Position numbers and translations under genes: made by a program. From an uncultured Butyrivibrio sp. (GTDB taxonomy: Bacteria; Bacillota; Clostridia; Lachnospirales; Lachnospiraceae), in assembly GCA_947168935.1 (NCBI GenBank), contig CAMVNV010000017.1, positions 1-42,209 of the forward strand: 42,209 bases of DNA, in the 5' to 3' direction. This document shows positions 1 through 7,396 of the stretch, piece by piece. Position 1 is the first letter of the stretch; each line of letters starts with the position of its first letter. The notes beneath the pieces were generated by a model, which saw nothing but the letters and a program-made list of their open reading frames with translations, had not been told where the DNA came from and made no database searches.

Positions 1-182
1 ACCATATTCTCACCCCAGTCCGTAACAAACCAGGAATAGTTCACATACCAGTCAAGAGTTATAACACCCGTGTCTGCAGCAGGTACATTTTCCCCCTCAC
101 CTGCAGCATCTGCGCATCCGGCTAGCATGATAAGTGCTGATAAAAGAATATTAAATTTCCCCCAAATATGTTTTTTACCCAC
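1..182 (-). CDS. ABC-transporter solute-binding lipoprotein, N-terminus only (runs off window)
   Basis: Only the first 60 codons are present; the gene continues beyond the left edge. The start is a GTG at 182-180, with AAAGGAT about nine bases upstream. The product begins with a basic, hydrophobic signal peptide ending in the lipobox Leu-Ala-Gly-Cys (Cys23), followed by an acidic linker and the stretch ITLDWYVNYSWFVTDWG. That opening is typical of the large carbohydrate-binding lipoproteins of Firmicutes (LipO/YtcQ-like). It lies downstream of the two permease genes on the same strand, so the locus probably carries two binding proteins, or this is the first gene of a second transporter. Membrane-anchored extracellular sugar binding is inferred from family resemblance. 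Confidence 0.72.
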   Translation of the reverse strand, partial: MGKKHIWGKFNILLSALIMLAGCADAAGEGENVPAADTGVITLDWYVNYSWFVTDWGENM

Positions 183-306
183 TTTACACTTATCCTTTCA
201 TTAAACAGCTAAAAAACAGATAGATTTGGCATAATTATATCATGTGTAGAGTTTCACTCATCAATAAAAGCTGCCACCTAAGTGACAGCTTCTATTGGCC
301 TTGTTT

Positions 307-1134
307 TTATTCTTTAACCGCACCTGCTGAAATACTACTGATTATGTATCGCGAGAAGAAGCAGAACACAAGCAGGATCGGTATAACAGATATAGCTACT
401 GCAAGGTATGTAGCACCCTGGTTTCTGGCAGCATCTATGGATGCACGAAGGGTTGCCATCATAACAGGGAGTGTGAATTTCTCATTCTTGTTAAGGATGA
501 TCATTGGTAAGAGGTAGTTATTCCAGTTGCCAATGAATCCCATGATACCCATAGTTGCCATTGCAGGTGATATGATGGGAAGAGCAATCTTGTGGAAAGT
601 ATATATCTCAGGTGATCCGTCAATTCTTGCAGCTTCTACCAAAGACGGAGAGAGGGATGAGAGAATATACTGTCTTAGGAAGAATACTGTTCCCGGAGCT
701 GCAATTGCAGGCACTATAAGAGGTATATATGAGTTAACAAGATGAAGCTTTGTACACAACTGATAGAAACCGATAAGTGACAACTGTCCTGGGATCATCA
801 TGAATGTGAGGATCGCACCGAATATAACCTTGTTACCTTTAAACTTGTACATAGCAAGTCCGTATGCTGTAAGAGCTGAGAAATATGCTCCAAGGAGCGT
901 AGCAGGAACTGCAACTAATACACTATTGAACATACCTCTAAAGAGATTGAAGTATCCAAATAGTATATCCCAGTTCTCTTTAAGGTGAGTTCCGGGTATG
1001 AAAGTAAATGAACTTGATATTTCAGCTCCGCTTCTTGTTGCATTGACTATCATGAGAGTGAAAGGAAGAAGACAGGTTGCAGCAAGGATTATGAGAAGTA
1101 TATACAAAATGCCTTTTTTAATAGTAAAACCCAT
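307..1134 (-). CDS. carbohydrate ABC transporter permease (MalG-type)
   Basis: 275-aa integral membrane protein of the binding-protein-dependent sugar permease family. Several hydrophobic segments are visible (about residues 10-30, 70-95, 105-130, 140-160, 185-210 and 240-262). The EAA-type cytoplasmic loop that contacts the ATPase is seen as SLVEAARIDGSPEIYTFHKI near residue 165. Its Shine-Dalgarno AAAGGAG lies inside the last codons of the upstream permease, whose stop is one base before this ATG, so the two are translationally coupled. It forms the transmembrane channel with the neighbouring permease. No ATPase gene is present, so the pair probably uses a shared MsiK-like ATPase encoded elsewhere. 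The gene is followed by about 120 bases and the second lipoprotein gene. Confidence 0.93.
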   Translation of the reverse strand: MGFTIKKGILYILLIILAATCLLPFTLMIVNATRSGAEISSSFTFIPGTHLKENWDILFGYFNLFRGMFNSVLVAVPATLLGAYFSALTAYGLAMYKFKGNKVIFGAILTFMMIPGQLSLIGFYQLCTKLHLVNSYIPLIVPAIAAPGTVFFLRQYILSSLSPSLVEAARIDGSPEIYTFHKIALPIISPAMATMGIMGFIGNWNNYLLPMIILNKNEKFTLPVMMATLRASIDAARNQGATYLAVAISVIPILLVFCFFSRYIISSISAGAVKE

Positions 1135-1135
1135 A

Positions 1136-2065
1136 TCACTTCTCCTTTCTGTTAAATAATTTGATCTGTAACAGTGATACTGACAGGATGATTAAAAACA
1201 GTGCATATGCTATGGCAGATGCAAAGCCTGTCTGTACAGTACCTGAAGTAAATCCAAATTTGTACAGGTACATCATTACTGTCTGAACTGAACCATAAGA
1301 TGCTGTAGCCGGATTCACCATAAGGTATGGCAGATCGAACATCTGAAGTCCGCCGATAAGGGATGTGATAGCTACATACATCATGATAGGCTTTATAAGA
1401 GGAAGAGTGATCTTACCAAAGATAGTCCATCTGCCTGCGCCGTCAATAGCTGCTGCCTCGAAGTAGTCCTTGGATATACCCTGAACACCTGCCATAAGCA
1501 TGATGAATGAGTTACCAAACCACATCCAGGACTGGATAACTGCAATAGTAGGTCCTGCTGTTGCTGAGTTTCCGATCCAGTCAATAGGAGCATAATGTGC
1601 TCCAAAAAGCTTATAAACCTGATTAAGCAAAATATTAAAAGTACCAAATCTCCAGTCCAAAAGAGTACTGAAAAGAAATGCTACAGATGTTGCCGCGATA
1701 AGATTGGGAAGATAATACACAACCCTGAATACTGAAAGACCTGCCATCTTGTATTTGACATCACTAAATACCATCATAAGAAGGAATGCAAGTCCCAGCT
1801 GAAGTACAATGTTGACAGTCCAGATACGAACTGTGTTCCACAGTGCTATCCAGAAAAACTTGTCTGTCACAACTCGAGTATAGTTGTCAAGTCCGATAAA
1901 ATGAGCCTGTCCCATAACTTTAAGATCTGTAAAACTCAGATACAGAGTACGAAGAACAGGATATACGCTGAAAATAAGAAATACTATTACGAAGGGAGCT
2001 ACAAATGCGTATCCCCAGTTGTTATATGCAGTTAGTTTGCTTCTCTTTTTATTGATCTTACTCAT
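1136..2065 (-). CDS. carbohydrate ABC transporter permease (MalF-type)
   Basis: Integral membrane sugar permease of 309 aa, starting MSKINKKRSK. An upstream ATG at 2122 is in frame, but this start is preferred because GAGG sits six bases before the ATG at 2065 and the upstream extension would run into the intercistronic hairpin. The EAA loop reads KDYFEAAAIDGAGRWTIFGK around residue 200. Six hydrophobic segments are visible, consistent with MalF/UgpA-type permeases. It lies between the binding-protein gene (2181-3578) and the MalG-type partner, giving the usual order of binding protein, permease, permease. The substrate is probably a beta-linked gluco-oligosaccharide, inferred only from the two phosphorylase genes upstream. 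Confidence 0.92.
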   Translation of the reverse strand: MSKINKKRSKLTAYNNWGYAFVAPFVIVFLIFSVYPVLRTLYLSFTDLKVMGQAHFIGLDNYTRVVTDKFFWIALWNTVRIWTVNIVLQLGLAFLLMMVFSDVKYKMAGLSVFRVVYYLPNLIAATSVAFLFSTLLDWRFGTFNILLNQVYKLFGAHYAPIDWIGNSATAGPTIAVIQSWMWFGNSFIMLMAGVQGISKDYFEAAAIDGAGRWTIFGKITLPLIKPIMMYVAITSLIGGLQMFDLPYLMVNPATASYGSVQTVMMYLYKFGFTSGTVQTGFASAIAYALFLIILSVSLLQIKLFNRKEK

Positions 2066-2095
2066 AGTAACCTCGATTCTTTCTGTTTTAAAAAA

Positions 2096-2159
2096 CCGGA
2101 GAGAGGATCGATATTGGCACATTTCTACGCCACCAATATCGAACCGTTAGTCTCTCCGG
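2096..2159 (-). other. intercistronic hairpin between binding-protein and permease genes
   Basis: Inverted repeat with outer arms CCGGAGAGA (2096-2104) and TCTCTCCGG (2151-2159), and inner arms TCGATATTGG (2108-2117) and CCAATATCGA (2133-2142). It begins about 20 bases after the binding-protein stop codon and has no U-tract on the minus strand. It is therefore more likely an mRNA-stabilising or attenuating hairpin than a full terminator. Such hairpins commonly give more binding protein than permease from one transcript. Confidence 0.8.
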
Positions 2160-2180
2160 CGTGTTGTCTTTTAGCAGAAA

Positions 2181-3578
2181 TTACCTTGTTACTGTGATAT
2201 CAGGATATGTAGATTCAATTGTGTCATAGAAGGTGTTAAGAGCTTCTTCCTTAGTAGCCTGGCCGGTCTTGATAGCTCCGATTGCCTGACCCCATGCATC
2301 GCCGATAACCTTGTCATACTTAGTTACCTTAGAATAATCGATGCCTTCAGCCTGCTCAAGCCAGAAGCTGTAGAGCTTCTCACCGCCGTATACTGCGTTC
2401 TCGTCATCCTTGTGCTTGTCAAGAGCAGAGATCAGTGATACTGTGTCACCTTCAGATGTCTCGATCCACCAGTCAGCTGTCTCTTCGTTAAGTGTGCAGA
2501 ACTTGATGAAGTCCCAAGCAAGTTCTTTTCTCTCAGAAAGGCTTGAGATACCGATGTATGTACCGCCGCCAAATCCGTAAGCAGGTCCCTGGCATACGCC
2601 CCATTTACCTGATGTCTCGCCTACGTTGTCTCTCATTGTAAGAACGCCCCATGAAGGAAGGCCGAATGCGAATACTGTTGTCTTCTCAAGATCAGCTGTA
2701 GCCTCTTCGAAAGCTTCTGCATCCCATACGTTAACTGAATCATCTTCGTAGTTCTGGATCTCAGCTGTAAGGATCGGAACCTCTCCGCTCATAGCCTGAT
2801 ACCAAGGTGTTGACCACTGGTTAGCATAAGCTGTAAGGTCGTCCTGATAAAGTGAGATTACAAGATCCATATAATCAAGTCTTGCCTGTGATACGTTAAG
2901 TGCTCCGTCTACAACCCAAGCGCTGTCACCTGAGAAATAGTTGATCTCAGAGTCAGAAGCGAAGATTCTGTAGCCTGCATCCTTAAGTGTGTTAGCTGTA
3001 TCAAGGATTGTTCCATAATCTGCAAAATACTTGCCGATCTCTTCAGGATCATCTGTTCCGAATACTTCTGTTGCAATATCTCTTCTATAGTAGATTCCTG
3101 CAGGTGTGATCTGATATGAGATAGCTCTCTGAACGCCATCTGCATCCTGGCCGACTTTCCATACATAATCTACGATCTGGCCTTCATAATCCTTAGCTCC
3201 AAGCTCGTCAAGATCAGCAAAGAATCCATTATCATAGAAGTCTTCAAGCATCTGAGGCTCACCTACGATGATATCAGGCTCTGTCTCGCCGCCCATAAGA
3301 GCTGTCTGAACCTTTGTAGGATAGTCACCCGGCTCGATAACAACTGTCTCAACTTCTGTACCAGTCTGCTCTGTGTATCTTTCAGCAAACTGCTTAAGGT
3401 CAGATGCAAGTGTCCATACAACAAGCTTCTCGCCATTTGATGCTACTGCTTCACCGGAATTCTCTGTACCTGTTCCGTTGCCTGCACCAGTCTTGCCATC
3501 AGATGATCCGGCGCATCCCACCATAGAAGCAGCCATAGCACCTACTAATGAGATTGCCATTAACTTTTTCAACTTCAT
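2181..3578 (-). CDS. ABC transporter sugar-binding lipoprotein
   Basis: 465-aa extracellular solute-binding protein of the MalE/UgpB type. The signal peptide ends in the lipobox Met-Val-Gly-Cys (Cys22) and is followed by a Gly/Asn/Thr-rich linker to about residue 48. The mature domain begins KLVVWTLASDLKQF and contains the family features ALMGGETEPDIIVGEP and LAWDFIKFC. The Shine-Dalgarno AAGGAGGG lies eight bases before the ATG. It is followed by a stable hairpin and two permease genes, forming one import system. The phosphorylase genes immediately upstream suggest that the imported sugar is a beta-gluco-oligosaccharide, but the ligand cannot be read from sequence. A TATAAT element and a motif shared with the upstream phosphorylase gene lie in its leader region. 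Confidence 0.93.
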   Translation of the reverse strand: MKLKKLMAISLVGAMAASMVGCAGSSDGKTGAGNGTGTENSGEAVASNGEKLVVWTLASDLKQFAERYTEQTGTEVETVVIEPGDYPTKVQTALMGGETEPDIIVGEPQMLEDFYDNGFFADLDELGAKDYEGQIVDYVWKVGQDADGVQRAISYQITPAGIYYRRDIATEVFGTDDPEEIGKYFADYGTILDTANTLKDAGYRIFASDSEINYFSGDSAWVVDGALNVSQARLDYMDLVISLYQDDLTAYANQWSTPWYQAMSGEVPILTAEIQNYEDDSVNVWDAEAFEEATADLEKTTVFAFGLPSWGVLTMRDNVGETSGKWGVCQGPAYGFGGGTYIGISSLSERKELAWDFIKFCTLNEETADWWIETSEGDTVSLISALDKHKDDENAVYGGEKLYSFWLEQAEGIDYSKVTKYDKVIGDAWGQAIGAIKTGQATKEEALNTFYDTIESTYPDITVTR

Positions 3579-3617
3579 AAAAATAACCCTCCTTGTTAAA
3601 GCACGTTTTGTGTTTAT

Positions 3618-3690
3618 GCTTTGATTATAGGAGGGTTATAGGTGTCAAAAAATTATCCAAATTTTAAAATGGTGTCGTTTTTTTATATAA
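3618..3690 (-). promoter_or_regulatory. candidate promoter and shared upstream motif of the transporter operon
   Basis: On the minus strand a TATAAT lies about 45 bases before the binding-protein ATG. A TTGACA is present, but only 13 bases upstream of it, so the -35 assignment is uncertain. Farther up, at 3667-3686, the plus strand reads AAATGGTGTCGTTTTTTTAT. This matches 18 of 20 bases at 10343-10362, upstream of the first phosphorylase gene. GACACC occurs twice here, once in the shared motif and once beside the TTGACA. A common regulator is inferred; nothing identifies it. Confidence 0.45.
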
Positions 3691-3759
3691 CAAGATGTCA
3701 GCTAAAATCTGTTTTGGTCAGATCTTTTGGTCAAAATAGACATATAAATCTTCTATCTG

Positions 3760-6700
3760 TTAGTCAATATATACATCTGCCTTCTTGTAAGCACCATTTC
3801 TAAGTAACACAGCAGCATCATTTCCAAGAAGATGACCTTCAAATTCTTCCTGGGAGCCTTCAGCGTCTGTAAGAACTATTCTGGAAATCTTGTATTCACC
3901 TGGTATATAATCTCTTACGCTTCCAAGGTGATATACAATATCAGTCTGTCCCATGAATCTTGCACTTACAACTTTGTCGCCATAATCTGGTATAAGATAT
4001 GAAGGAATAAGAGGACTTGGCGCAAATACAAGCTTGCCTCCTTCAAACTTAAATGGACTACTACCAAACATCATGATCTTCCACATACTCATAAATTCTA
4101 TGGTAGATCCGCTAAGTCTAGCTACAAAGCCCTTACCATGGATATTATCATTAGGGCCTGCACTACTTGCTATAAATGAAGAGTTCTCATATATGCTTCT
4201 TCCATATATAGACGGATCCATAAAGGGAACAAGAGCTGTGCGAAGATCTTCTATATACTCTTTGTATAAGCCTGATCTTACAAGTTCCAGAAGGTACTTA
4301 TACTCCATATGCAGCCATATTGACTCATTTTCAAGCCATCCTGGAGTAAAGCATCTGCATCTTCCAAGTTCATAAGAAGCTTCTGATAAAGGTGCATTTA
4401 TTTTATACATCTTAAGCTTCTCATCATAAAGGTCACTATTTTTGATCCTGTCATAAAGTGATCTCTTCTTATCAAGATCCATGGCTGTCTTAAGATATCT
4501 TACAGGGCCTTCTAAGAAAAGAGGTACCATGTTGACCTTAAATGATACAGGATGTATACCCTCATCGTCCTTGGTATAATCTGTCACATCGAAGTAGAAG
4601 TATGTAGGACATATACCATCTCCATATCCTATTGCCTTCTCAATACCCTTGTCCACGATCTCTTTAAATCTTGTAAGAACTTTGGCAACTTCATCTGCTG
4701 ATGTTCTTTCTACAACGCCGTCTATATTTTCAAATACATCATCCCAGTACTTCTCTTTCCTGTCATTGGCAAGGTTCCAGTAGGATGCACCATCTCCAAG
4801 GTCATTGGATATATTATAAATATCGCTTACAAAATCCCACAGCTCTTTAAAGATAACAACGTCTTCGCCGCATCCCTTAAGACTATCAATAGTCCATGCA
4901 AGCATCCTTTCAAGCTCATAGCTTTCTGCCATGGAGGATCCAAGAAGTCCCGGAAGACCGTTAAGTGCATCATACCAGCCTGGCTTGCCGCCTTCCATCT
5001 CAACGCCCATCTGCTCAGGATCAAGTGCTGCAAATTTGGTAGTGCACAACAGTATCAGCTTCTCAAGAAGAGTTCCTTTATAGATAGAGCCATCTTTGGT
5101 TCTAAGTTCCTTCCCTGTATCCTGTCTTACAGCAGCTGTATCAAGTGCATAATACTGCCTTACGCCGCCTTCTGTTTCTTCATAACGCTTTGATCTTTTA
5201 TTAACTTTCTTTTGTGAGGCAAAATAGATATAGTCCTTCTCAAAAAGAAGGTCGCTGCGCTTCTCCGGATAAAGTGACAGGTACTCTTCTACAAGGTCAA
5301 GGTTGTAGGTCCAGTGATCTGACCAGTAGCCCTCTCCAAATGATGCATTAACATCAGCTGTGCTATTATCCATAATCTTGTCAAAAAGCTCTCCATCACA
5401 TACAAGTGACAGTCTTCCGGGTGTGAAATGCTTATCTTTTACAGCATCATATATAGTATTTCTAAACTTCTCTTTATTAAAGCTGTTTTTATCAAACTTC
5501 TCTTCATCAGATATATCATCATCAAAAAAGTCTTTAAGGCAAGCTTCCTTACAATCTATATGGCCTTCTTCTATCTTAGAAATATAGCCTTCTAATATAT
5601 CTTCCAGAACAACCCTATCTATACTATAAGTAATCTTCTCTATACTAAGAGGATTGTAGCCATCTGTCTGTATCAGAGAGTAGAACATCTTGATACCTGC
5701 TCTGTCTGTATATGGAGCAAAAAAGCTATCAAGTCTTCTGTTCTGATTGACATCCCTGAAGTTACCATTGCCCTGAGAATAGAACTCAGGAGACATGGCA
5801 AAATAGTTATATTCTCTTTCAAGATCTCCATGCTTTCTAGAATACACGTAGAATACTTTATTATCTCCGATCTTAATAGGAAGACCGCCTCTAAGGACAT
5901 TGTCCATAAAGGTGTATCTGGTGTATTCATCGAAGTTCTTGTCACCAGTCTTAGTCGCAACTATATCTGTAAGTTCATCTGTAAGTTCTATAGCGCGGTC
6001 AAGCTTATGATCAAAGAACTGCGGAGTAAGTCTTGTAAAGGTATTATTAGAAGATGCGCTATTTTCACCGAGTTTATCTTCTGATAAGAATCTCTTAAGT
6101 ACAGACACTTCCTCAACCTGACCTATAAGCTCATAGATGCAGGTGCCTTCGCCCTTTGAAAGCCTTACCTTTTTAGCAAAAAAGCTTGATGGTATAAGAT
6201 TAGATCTACTCTGCTTAGTGTTAAGTACGCCCTCAAGACCTCCTTCTATAAAGTTAACAGGCTTTGAAAGGCTGTTATCATAGCCAAAGACTGCGTCGGG
6301 GTCTATAACAGGCTTTAAGTAATCGCCCTTTTCATCTATTGCAAGAGAGAAGTTACCACCTGCAACTGTTATGACACTTGCTGTATCTTCCATGCTGGCT
6401 CTTACTCTATAGAATGAGATATTCTCAAAAGGCTCTTCCACCTGCATCCAGGCTTTGGAGAGTTGTGCCATGTTCTTCATAGAGTCAAGTGATACTCCGT
6501 AAGGGATAAGGGCAGGCATACCGTCTATAATCTCGATTTCTTTATCTTGATCTGAGATATTCTCAATGCATACCTTTCTGACAAGGCCACCAATCTTCTC
6601 TTCCGGAAGGACGAAGTAGGTGACTTTGGTCCTAAGGCCTGTATCAGCATTGTCTTCTTCTATAGACAGGGTATTGGCTCCAACTAGCATCTTGTGGGCA

Positions 6701-6969
6701 TTGTCTTCATCTGCAAAGCTCTCTGCAAACTTATCGCCTGATTTTATAAATGTTCTAAAGCCTGTTCTCTTAACATTCTGGTAAGCTGTATGTGCCGGGT
6801 AGAACTCCATGATGGCGTGGTCTTTGTTGTCTACTCCAAAGCTTACGACTCCCTGGCCTCTGTTGACGTAGTAGCACCAGATCGGGATGCCTTTTATGCC
6901 GGCGATTCCCGGAAGGAAGCTCGCAAAAGTCGTTTTCTTTCCATAACTATCTATAACAAAATTCTCCAT
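3760..6969 (-). CDS. large glycoside phosphorylase (GH94 superfamily, GH94/149/161-like)
   Basis: 1069-aa cytoplasmic enzyme, probably phosphorolysing a beta-linked gluco-oligosaccharide to sugar 1-phosphate. It is about 250 residues longer than cellobiose phosphorylase, closer to the long beta-1,2- or beta-1,3-oligoglucan phosphorylases. Supporting segments are an N-terminal beta-sandwich starting near residue 20, the motif FYSQGNGNFRDVNQNRR around residue 400, GKPGWYDALNGLPGLLGSS around residue 665 (probable catalytic Asp in Trp-Tyr-Asp), and a C-terminal YGRSIYENSSFIAS block. There is no signal peptide, as expected for an enzyme acting after uptake. AGGAGG lies five bases before the ATG. 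It sits between another phosphorylase gene and a sugar importer on the same strand. The linkage specificity (beta-1,2, beta-1,3 or beta-1,4) cannot be decided by reading alone. Confidence 0.8.
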   Translation of the reverse strand: MENFVIDSYGKKTTFASFLPGIAGIKGIPIWCYYVNRGQGVVSFGVDNKDHAIMEFYPAHTAYQNVKRTGFRTFIKSGDKFAESFADEDNAHKMLVGANTLSIEEDNADTGLRTKVTYFVLPEEKIGGLVRKVCIENISDQDKEIEIIDGMPALIPYGVSLDSMKNMAQLSKAWMQVEEPFENISFYRVRASMEDTASVITVAGGNFSLAIDEKGDYLKPVIDPDAVFGYDNSLSKPVNFIEGGLEGVLNTKQSRSNLIPSSFFAKKVRLSKGEGTCIYELIGQVEEVSVLKRFLSEDKLGENSASSNNTFTRLTPQFFDHKLDRAIELTDELTDIVATKTGDKNFDEYTRYTFMDNVLRGGLPIKIGDNKVFYVYSRKHGDLEREYNYFAMSPEFYSQGNGNFRDVNQNRRLDSFFAPYTDRAGIKMFYSLIQTDGYNPLSIEKITYSIDRVVLEDILEGYISKIEEGHIDCKEACLKDFFDDDISDEEKFDKNSFNKEKFRNTIYDAVKDKHFTPGRLSLVCDGELFDKIMDNSTADVNASFGEGYWSDHWTYNLDLVEEYLSLYPEKRSDLLFEKDYIYFASQKKVNKRSKRYEETEGGVRQYYALDTAAVRQDTGKELRTKDGSIYKGTLLEKLILLCTTKFAALDPEQMGVEMEGGKPGWYDALNGLPGLLGSSMAESYELERMLAWTIDSLKGCGEDVVIFKELWDFVSDIYNISNDLGDGASYWNLANDRKEKYWDDVFENIDGVVERTSADEVAKVLTRFKEIVDKGIEKAIGYGDGICPTYFYFDVTDYTKDDEGIHPVSFKVNMVPLFLEGPVRYLKTAMDLDKKRSLYDRIKNSDLYDEKLKMYKINAPLSEASYELGRCRCFTPGWLENESIWLHMEYKYLLELVRSGLYKEYIEDLRTALVPFMDPSIYGRSIYENSSFIASSAGPNDNIHGKGFVARLSGSTIEFMSMWKIMMFGSSPFKFEGGKLVFAPSPLIPSYLIPDYGDKVVSARFMGQTDIVYHLGSVRDYIPGEYKISRIVLTDAEGSQEEFEGHLLGNDAAVLLRNGAYKKADVYID

Positions 6970-7003
6970 GATTCCTCCTGAATGTGTGTGGTCGTTTCAG
7001 TCC

Positions 7004-7149
7004 GCAAGTCCGGGAGCTTAAGTGGTCCATTTGGGCTGACGCTTTCGCTCCGTGAAAAACGTAACGGTACTAAGGGGGCAAAGTACGCCCCCTAAGTGCC
7101 GACGTTTTTCAAGGCAGCCCAAATGGACCACTTAAGCTCCCGGACTTGC
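7004..7149. repeat. 146-bp near-continuous inverted repeat (hairpin or MITE-like element)
   Basis: Perfect 35-bp arms at 7004-7038 and 7115-7149 (left arm begins GCAAGTCCGGGAGCTTAAG). The interior also folds: TGAAAAACGT (7053-7062) with ACGTTTTTCA (7102-7111), CGGTAC with GTGCCG (one wobble), and GGGGGC with GCCCCC at the tip. It fills the spacer between the two phosphorylase genes and is more GC-rich than its surroundings. No clear target-site duplication and no U-tract are visible. It may act as an intercistronic mRNA hairpin or be a small non-autonomous mobile element. Confidence 0.85.
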
Positions 7150-7183
7150 TGGGTTTTGAAAACATTTACTGTATTTTTTTATT

Positions 7184-7396
7184 AGCGCTTTAGTTCTTTA
7201 TCTAAGCGCTACTTCTATTTGGGCTTTAGATTTTTATCCGAGTACTACTTTTATTTGTGCTTTGGCTCTTTATCTTAGTACTACTTCTATTTGTGCTTTG
7301 GTTCTTTATCTTAGTACTACTTTTAGTTGCGATTTGGTTCTTTATCTTAGTACTACTTTTAGTTGCGATTTGGTTCTTTATCCCAGTACTACTTCT
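7184..7396. repeat. 36-bp tandem repeat derived from the 3' end of a phosphorylase gene
   Basis: The anchor AGTACTACTT recurs at 7241, 7277, 7313, 7349 and 7385, exactly 36 bp apart, with a diverged copy (AGCGCTACTT) at 7205 and a partial one before it. The last unit overlaps the end of the 952-aa phosphorylase gene, and each downstream unit still carries an in-frame TAA at the equivalent place. The array is therefore an expansion of the gene terminus into the 3' untranslated region. There are no spacers, so it is not CRISPR. Confidence 0.9.

Noticed and set aside
7184-7396. CRISPR array
   Set aside because: Units are contiguous 36-bp copies with no unique spacers and no cas genes.
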